Positions 59,725 through 64,000 of a DNA stretch of 64,000 bases are shown piece after piece. The stretch lies in NCBI GenBank assembly GCA_015680685.1, contig MNCI01011145.1, positions 1,117,780 through 1,181,779 of the forward strand, given 5' to 3'. The number at the start of each line of letters is the position of its first letter. Position 1 is the stretch's first letter. This DNA comes from Gnetum montanum. Taxonomy: Eukaryota; Streptophyta; Gnetopsida; Gnetales; Gnetaceae. Position numbers and translations under genes: made by a program. The notes under the pieces are model-generated. The model had not been told where the DNA came from. It was given only the letters and a program-made list of their open reading frames with translations, and made no database searches.

Positions 59725-60601
59725 TGATGAGTGACAGAGTACTTGCTACACCAAATCATATGAATTACAAGCATTCACATGTAATCTAATCAAATTCCAT
59801 GGATGAAACTAGTTTGACATCTAGATTGTTAAGCATTGATCGTAGGACAATGTCTTCCCACTTGGACTAGTGGTAGCTTTGTCACATATGGTTTAGTCCA
59901 AATTGATGCATATGATTGTTGATGTTTTTGAAACCTTAAGCTAATCTTAATAAAAATAGAGAAATTAATTATTCAATCTAATTAACAACAAGGATGTAAA
60001 TCCTAAAGTAGCCTAAGGGTGATGAGTATTCATTCCTAGCTTGTCATACATGTCCTGAATGCACGTATCCACTACTAGGATTACTAAGCGTTATGCTATA
60101 ATGTGAACCAAGTAATAATACTACTAGGATTACCAAGAAAACACATGTTTATGCTCGACACTAGTTGTGCTCATTCTGTCGATTGATTAACAAAGATGGA
60201 AATGTAAATATTAACTACATACATGAATTTAAAGTATGTTAAAGTAAGCATTAAAATATTTCCAAATGCTACAAGGTATTTCAAGAAGTTTATCTTTATT
60301 ACCATTACACTAAAGTGTCTAAGTACATTAGTGCTTAAATAAGATCTCGTACACTTCTTGACTTCTATTACAAGCACATAGAAGATATTCTAACTATTAT
60401 GAAAACAAAATACAAAACCTAGCCACTCTATTGACTTAACAATGTCATAAATATAGTGGGTGCATGCATTTGTATAGGCAAACTTAGACACCATGTCGAT
60501 TCATATGCATTGACACATCAAAACATGCGTCAACAGGGATGCATCATCAGGGATGCATCGACACGTGCTCTTTGACAAAGCCCATTCATGATATTTCATT
60601 A
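59725..60601 (-). mobile_element. LTR I, minus strand
   Basis: About 877 bases from TGATGAGTGACAG to TTTCATTA (plus orientation). It is inverted relative to LTR H and related to the fragment at 51569-51945. U3 has GATGCATC repeats like LTR H. No target-site duplication was found; the right end is approximate. Confidence 0.7.
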
Positions 60602-60603
60602 AG

Positions 60604-61785
60604 TATGATCCCCTACTTGGCTTCCCCTATTGATACTGAGTTCTTATATGGAAGACTCTCTAGAGAGGAGATCTATTTAGTAGTGGTTGAGGTGTCAAAT
60701 CATAAGACTCCTAGGTTGGATAGCTAGAATTTTAAATGCATCAAATCCTATTGGGATGTCATTGGAAGGGAATTTTGAGGATATTTTTTTGAGCAAGATT
60801 CAAGTATGGTACTTTTCAAAAAACCTAGAATAATACCTTCATTATCCTACTACCCAAGAAAGAAGAGGTGTAATCCCTAGGGGATTTCCAACCTATCAAC
60901 CTTTACAATGGTTTTAATGAAATTTTTTCCAAGTTTTGGGTGAATTGCATAAAGCCCTTGCTACCCAATACAATAGAGGTAGATCAATCAGGATTCATCC
61001 TAGGAGGAAAATTATTGATAGTATCATTATGACAAATGAGGCTTTGCATTGGGCTTACACCTAAAAATAAGAGATTTTCTTACTTAAACTTGATTTATCA
61101 AAAGCATATGATAAGGAGGACTAGGATGCCTTACTTTTTACTTTGGAGGAGTTAGGGTTTTGTGAGATGATTAGGTTCATGCTTTCTACAATTAGATTTC
61201 AAGTTTTCCTAAATGAAAAAATATCTTAGCAATTTTTCCCAAGCTAGGGGCTTAGGAAAGGTGACCTTTCATAACCATATCTCTTTGTTATTGTTACTGA
61301 TAACCATTGTAAATGGATCAGAAAGTAAAATGTCATGTCCTCATTTTCCTAGAACCTTCACGATCTTTAGTATGTAGATTACATAATGATTCTTTCTTCA
61401 TAATCTATTCTTGAGGCTAGAAAAATGATGTAGGCATTGGATGGATTTTTTTAGTCAACAAAACTTGAAATCAATTAGAGCAAGATAGAGCTTTTTCATG
61501 TGGAGTGCCCAATAGAAAGGTTTGAACATAGTAGGCTTATTTACTGATGTCTCATGGAGAGGTATGTTTTTGTCTTTTGTAGGTAAGATAACTTGGGCAA
61601 AATATATCCTCTCAAGCATTCCTATTTAGAGTTCATTGGTTTTTAATCCCCTAGGCCAATTCGTATATCAAGTTAATTAGATTGTGAAGAATTTACTTTG
61701 GTTTGTTGGGGAGGATAGTCATCGATTTCATTCAATTACTTGGGATAAGGTGGCTATTTGAAAAATCACAAAATTTGCATGTTGA
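60604..61785 (+). pseudogene. L1-type LINE reverse transcriptase remnant
   Basis: Frames shift often, but the order of plant L1 RT blocks is clear: REEIYLVVVEVSNHKTPRLD (the usual motif has KAPGPDG), LLPKKEEV-stop-SLGDFQPINL, VDQSGFILGGK, LKLDLSKAYDKEDWD-like sequence near 61090-61130, LRKGDLS, and a polymerase box region near 61360-61385 read as YVDY in place of YADD. Downstream, GRITWAKYILSSIPI-like and NLLWFVGEDSHRFHSITWDK match the C-terminal part after RT. The endonuclease half is missing, consistent with 5' truncation. Confidence 0.75.
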
Positions 61786-62113
61786 AACCTTTGTAATCCC
61801 ATCCCATAAAACATGAGGTAATATTTTATTGTAAATGTGAAGGTTGTAACTCATAAAGGGGTAATCTAACATATTTCATACTATTGGAGCTGAAAAATGC
61901 TTCATAAGTGATCAGAGCCTCATTCCCCAAGTGAAAAAAGTCACCTAGTGTTTATATTTAGGCTTGGGAAAGTTAAAATTTCCTTTTGATGCCAAAAATG
62001 GTAATTTGATTGGTTTTATGAGGGGTATACTTTTCCCTACACTAACACATCCCTTGTAGGGGGGTAAGCCAACTAGGAGACTTCAAAGCCAACATGGAGG
62101 GTTGCAAGGTGTT

Positions 62114-62145
62114 GGGGGAGGGGGGTGGGTGGGGAGGGGGTGGGG
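62114..62145 (+). other. G-rich tract with G-quadruplex potential
   Basis: Six runs of three or more G (lengths 5, 6, 3, 4, 5 and 4) separated by single A or T bases. This satisfies the usual G-quadruplex sequence rule with very short loops. It stands out in an AT-rich window. Confidence 0.8.
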
Positions 62146-63275
62146 AGTGTAGGACTCACCTACCTCCTAGCATGAAAAGGAGGATGATCTAGCCTAGAGG
62201 AGGTTAATCCTCATCCCCAACATTGACCATCCATCCCCCCTCAACATGGACATTCTTCCCCCTAGTGGAAGGGGGTCAACCAACTATGATAGGAGGGGGT
62301 AAGATAGTGTGGAGGGGCCAGATAGCTAGGATGCATGGGGGGTGAACCTTACCTACCCCCTAAACATGGAAGCTATTCTTAGCAGTTTGGCAACAAATTT
62401 GCAGCCAATCATGTTAGCCATTTTCAGCCAATTTTCAGCAAGAATCATGGCCATAACCCTATAAAAATCACACATTGAAACCATGTCAAGGTTACATACT
62501 TTGGTAATTCATTACTCTTGGCACTTTGGCATCAAAGAGCTCTTTATTTCTTAGTAAAAATGTAGCTTCTTGATTCCTAGCAACATGGACCTCTTGTAAC
62601 TTGTTACCTCCTATTACTCCCCCTTTGGATATGTGAGCTTTGGGTGTCAATGTTACCCCCTATATCACTAAATCCCAACATGGCACACTTTGGCCACCTG
62701 AATCCTTCACATTTCCATAATCCCAAACATCAACCAATGTTACAGATCTAAGGAGGAGACAAAGTAGGTTCTATAGCATCAAAAGTGGTAGAGATACCAG
62801 ATCATGGAGTTGATTGTGGCTTCAACAGGCTCTGAACCCCTTTCCCAAGTGAACCCGCTTTTGCCCACCTTTTGGGAACCTATTTTCTACACATCTTTGA
62901 ACTCATTCTTTGTTCATTTAATGAAATTTATAATTTTAGATTATGTGCAATTTCATATATAAGTATTATATTTTAGTGCATTATTTCATAGATTTTCATA
63001 TTTTTGTACTTTTGTTACACCCTTGTTTTGCATCCCCCTAAGTCTCTGGGTGATCTACCGGACCATCCAAGGCACCTTGAATTCCATTTTTTCTTATGGA
63101 GGCCCTAGGGGATTTGGAGGTGAGGTTTCATACAACTAAGAATCCTTGGTCTCTTATAGTGATTGAGATTTTCCATTGCAACAGTTTCTTAGTGCTAGAA
63201 GGAGAGCCTCCACGCAAGTTCTTTACTTAACTTAATCTACAATTTTTTTGTTCTTTTTTCTACCACCAAGCCCCT

Positions 63276-63432
63276 AGTGTGGGTGTTTGGGCCTTGAAAA
63301 AATTCACAAAATTTGCTAAAAATTTTCTAATGCCAATGTGGATATCATATCCCCCCAATGTGGGTGTTTAGGTTTTGGTAAAATTTCACAATAGTTGTTG
63401 GAGATTTTTAAAGCCAACATGGGTGGTTGTTA
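63276..63432 (+). repeat. Two-copy tandem repeat of about 80 bases
   Basis: Copies at about 63276-63350 and 63355-63432 share GTGGGTGTTT, a TT(G/A)AAAAAATTCACAA-like middle and GCCAACATG/GCCAATGTGG. Part of the unit also appears near 62080-62100. Confidence 0.6.
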
Positions 63433-63541
63433 CCTCCCTTAGCTATGAAGGGTGTTACCCCCCTAGACCACCCAAACCCCCTTGCTATGAATTTTTTCCA
63501 ATAGGTTCAACATTGCTAATTCTCAACTTCAAGAGTGAAAA

Positions 63542-64000
63542 ATGGATGAGGCATCTTATACAGAGCCATCCATGTTCAATGGATTTGACTTCGCCTATTG
63601 GAAAGCTAGGATGCAAGGATTATTCGAATCTATGGAGTTCAAAGTTTAGGAGTCCATCATTAAAGGCTACACATCACCCATTGATAGCACAACAAAATTC
63701 ATCAAGCCACAGAGAAAATGGACATAAGAAGAAAAAGATAAGTTCATATTTATAAAATATCTAGTTGTAAAATGCCCAAAGAAATTTGGGTAACTTTAGA
63801 GGCTACTTATGAGGGAAATTTAATAGTAAAGTAATCTAAACTCTTGGTTTTGTAAATTGAGTACAATAAGCTCAAAATGAGATACAGAGAGAAAATAAAA
63901 GATTATTTCTCTAGATCAAATGATCTTGTTTTGGCTATTAGAGGTACTAGTAAAGATTTACCAAAAAGTAATGTCATATTTTAAATGATTAGAACTCTCC
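63542..64000 (+). pseudogene. Ty1/copia gag start, broken, cut by window edge
   Basis: From ATG 63542 the reading is SMFNGFDFAYWKARMQGLFE, the typical N-terminus of plant copia gag proteins, then FKV-stop-ESIIKGY with a stop where Trp is usual. After a frameshift near 63760 the text continues MPKEIWVTLEATYEGN and later YNKLKMRYREKIKDYFSR, matching the UBN2-type gag domain. The window ends inside it, so pol, if present, lies beyond 64000. Confidence 0.78.

Larger units (their letters stand above)
61786..63541 (+). other. Noncoding region before the copia gag; possible LTR and leader
   Basis: Contains a tRNA-Met-primer-like GTGATCAGAGCCT at about 61909-61921 (copia elements commonly use TGGTATCAGAGC), a G-rich tract at 62114-62145, repeated CCAACATGG phrases and an 80-base tandem duplication at 63276-63432. 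I could not define an LTR. Confidence 0.35.

Noticed and set aside
61380-61560. Active LINE
   Set aside because: Frames shift repeatedly, the polymerase box is altered and the endonuclease is missing.

Overview
This is nuclear DNA from a land plant, most likely a seed plant with a large, repeat-rich genome; a gymnosperm would fit, but the sequence does not prove it. The window is AT-rich and almost entirely old transposable-element sequence. Plant Ty3/gypsy retrotransposons of two lineages dominate: a Tat/Ogre-like element and several members of one Athila-like family whose LTRs run from TGATGA to TCATCA. No intact gene was found. The only host-gene trace is an intron-containing remnant of NRPA2, the second-largest subunit of RNA polymerase I, on the minus strand at 43.9-51.4 kb.

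Layout. 1-13.56 kb: a decayed plus-strand Tat-like element with a CACGCTG-rich repeat block, gag, protease, a 2.1 kb intron-like spacer with consensus splice signals, then RT, two RNase H domains and integrase. It stops abruptly inside another element's coiled-coil accessory ORF. 13.57-21.7 kb: pieces of Athila-like elements: the 3' end and LTR A on plus; then, on minus, a headless pol (integrase, RNase H, RT), LTR B, a 1 kb coiled-coil-only internal region and LTR C. 22.4-29.1 kb: a complete plus-strand element flanked by the duplicated site CATGT; it has gag and the accessory ORF but no pol. 29.1-32.6 kb: gene-free AT-rich DNA with tRNA-like and SINE-like traces. 32.6-42.5 kb: a complete minus-strand element flanked by CTTGA with gag, protease, RT and integrase, but with its RNase H deleted. 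It contains a scaffold-assembly artefact around two N bases.

42.5-51.4 kb: flank and introns of the NRPA2 pseudogene, with a SINE in one intron. 51.6-60.6 kb: a rearranged Athila-like element (minus-strand LTR fragment, headless gag, spacer, long accessory coiled-coil ORF, plus-strand LTR H, a gag start, minus-strand LTR I). 60.6-61.8 kb: an L1-type LINE reverse-transcriptase remnant. 61.8-64 kb: a repeat-bearing leader with a very G-rich tract, then the start of a Ty1/copia gag at the window edge.

The most informative features are the Athila-like family, whose members kept different subsets of gag, pol and accessory ORF between similar LTRs, and the NRPA2 remnant, which no long ORF reveals and which was found by chaining short exons with matching splice signals. 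All homology statements come from reading translated motifs by eye; no database search was run.
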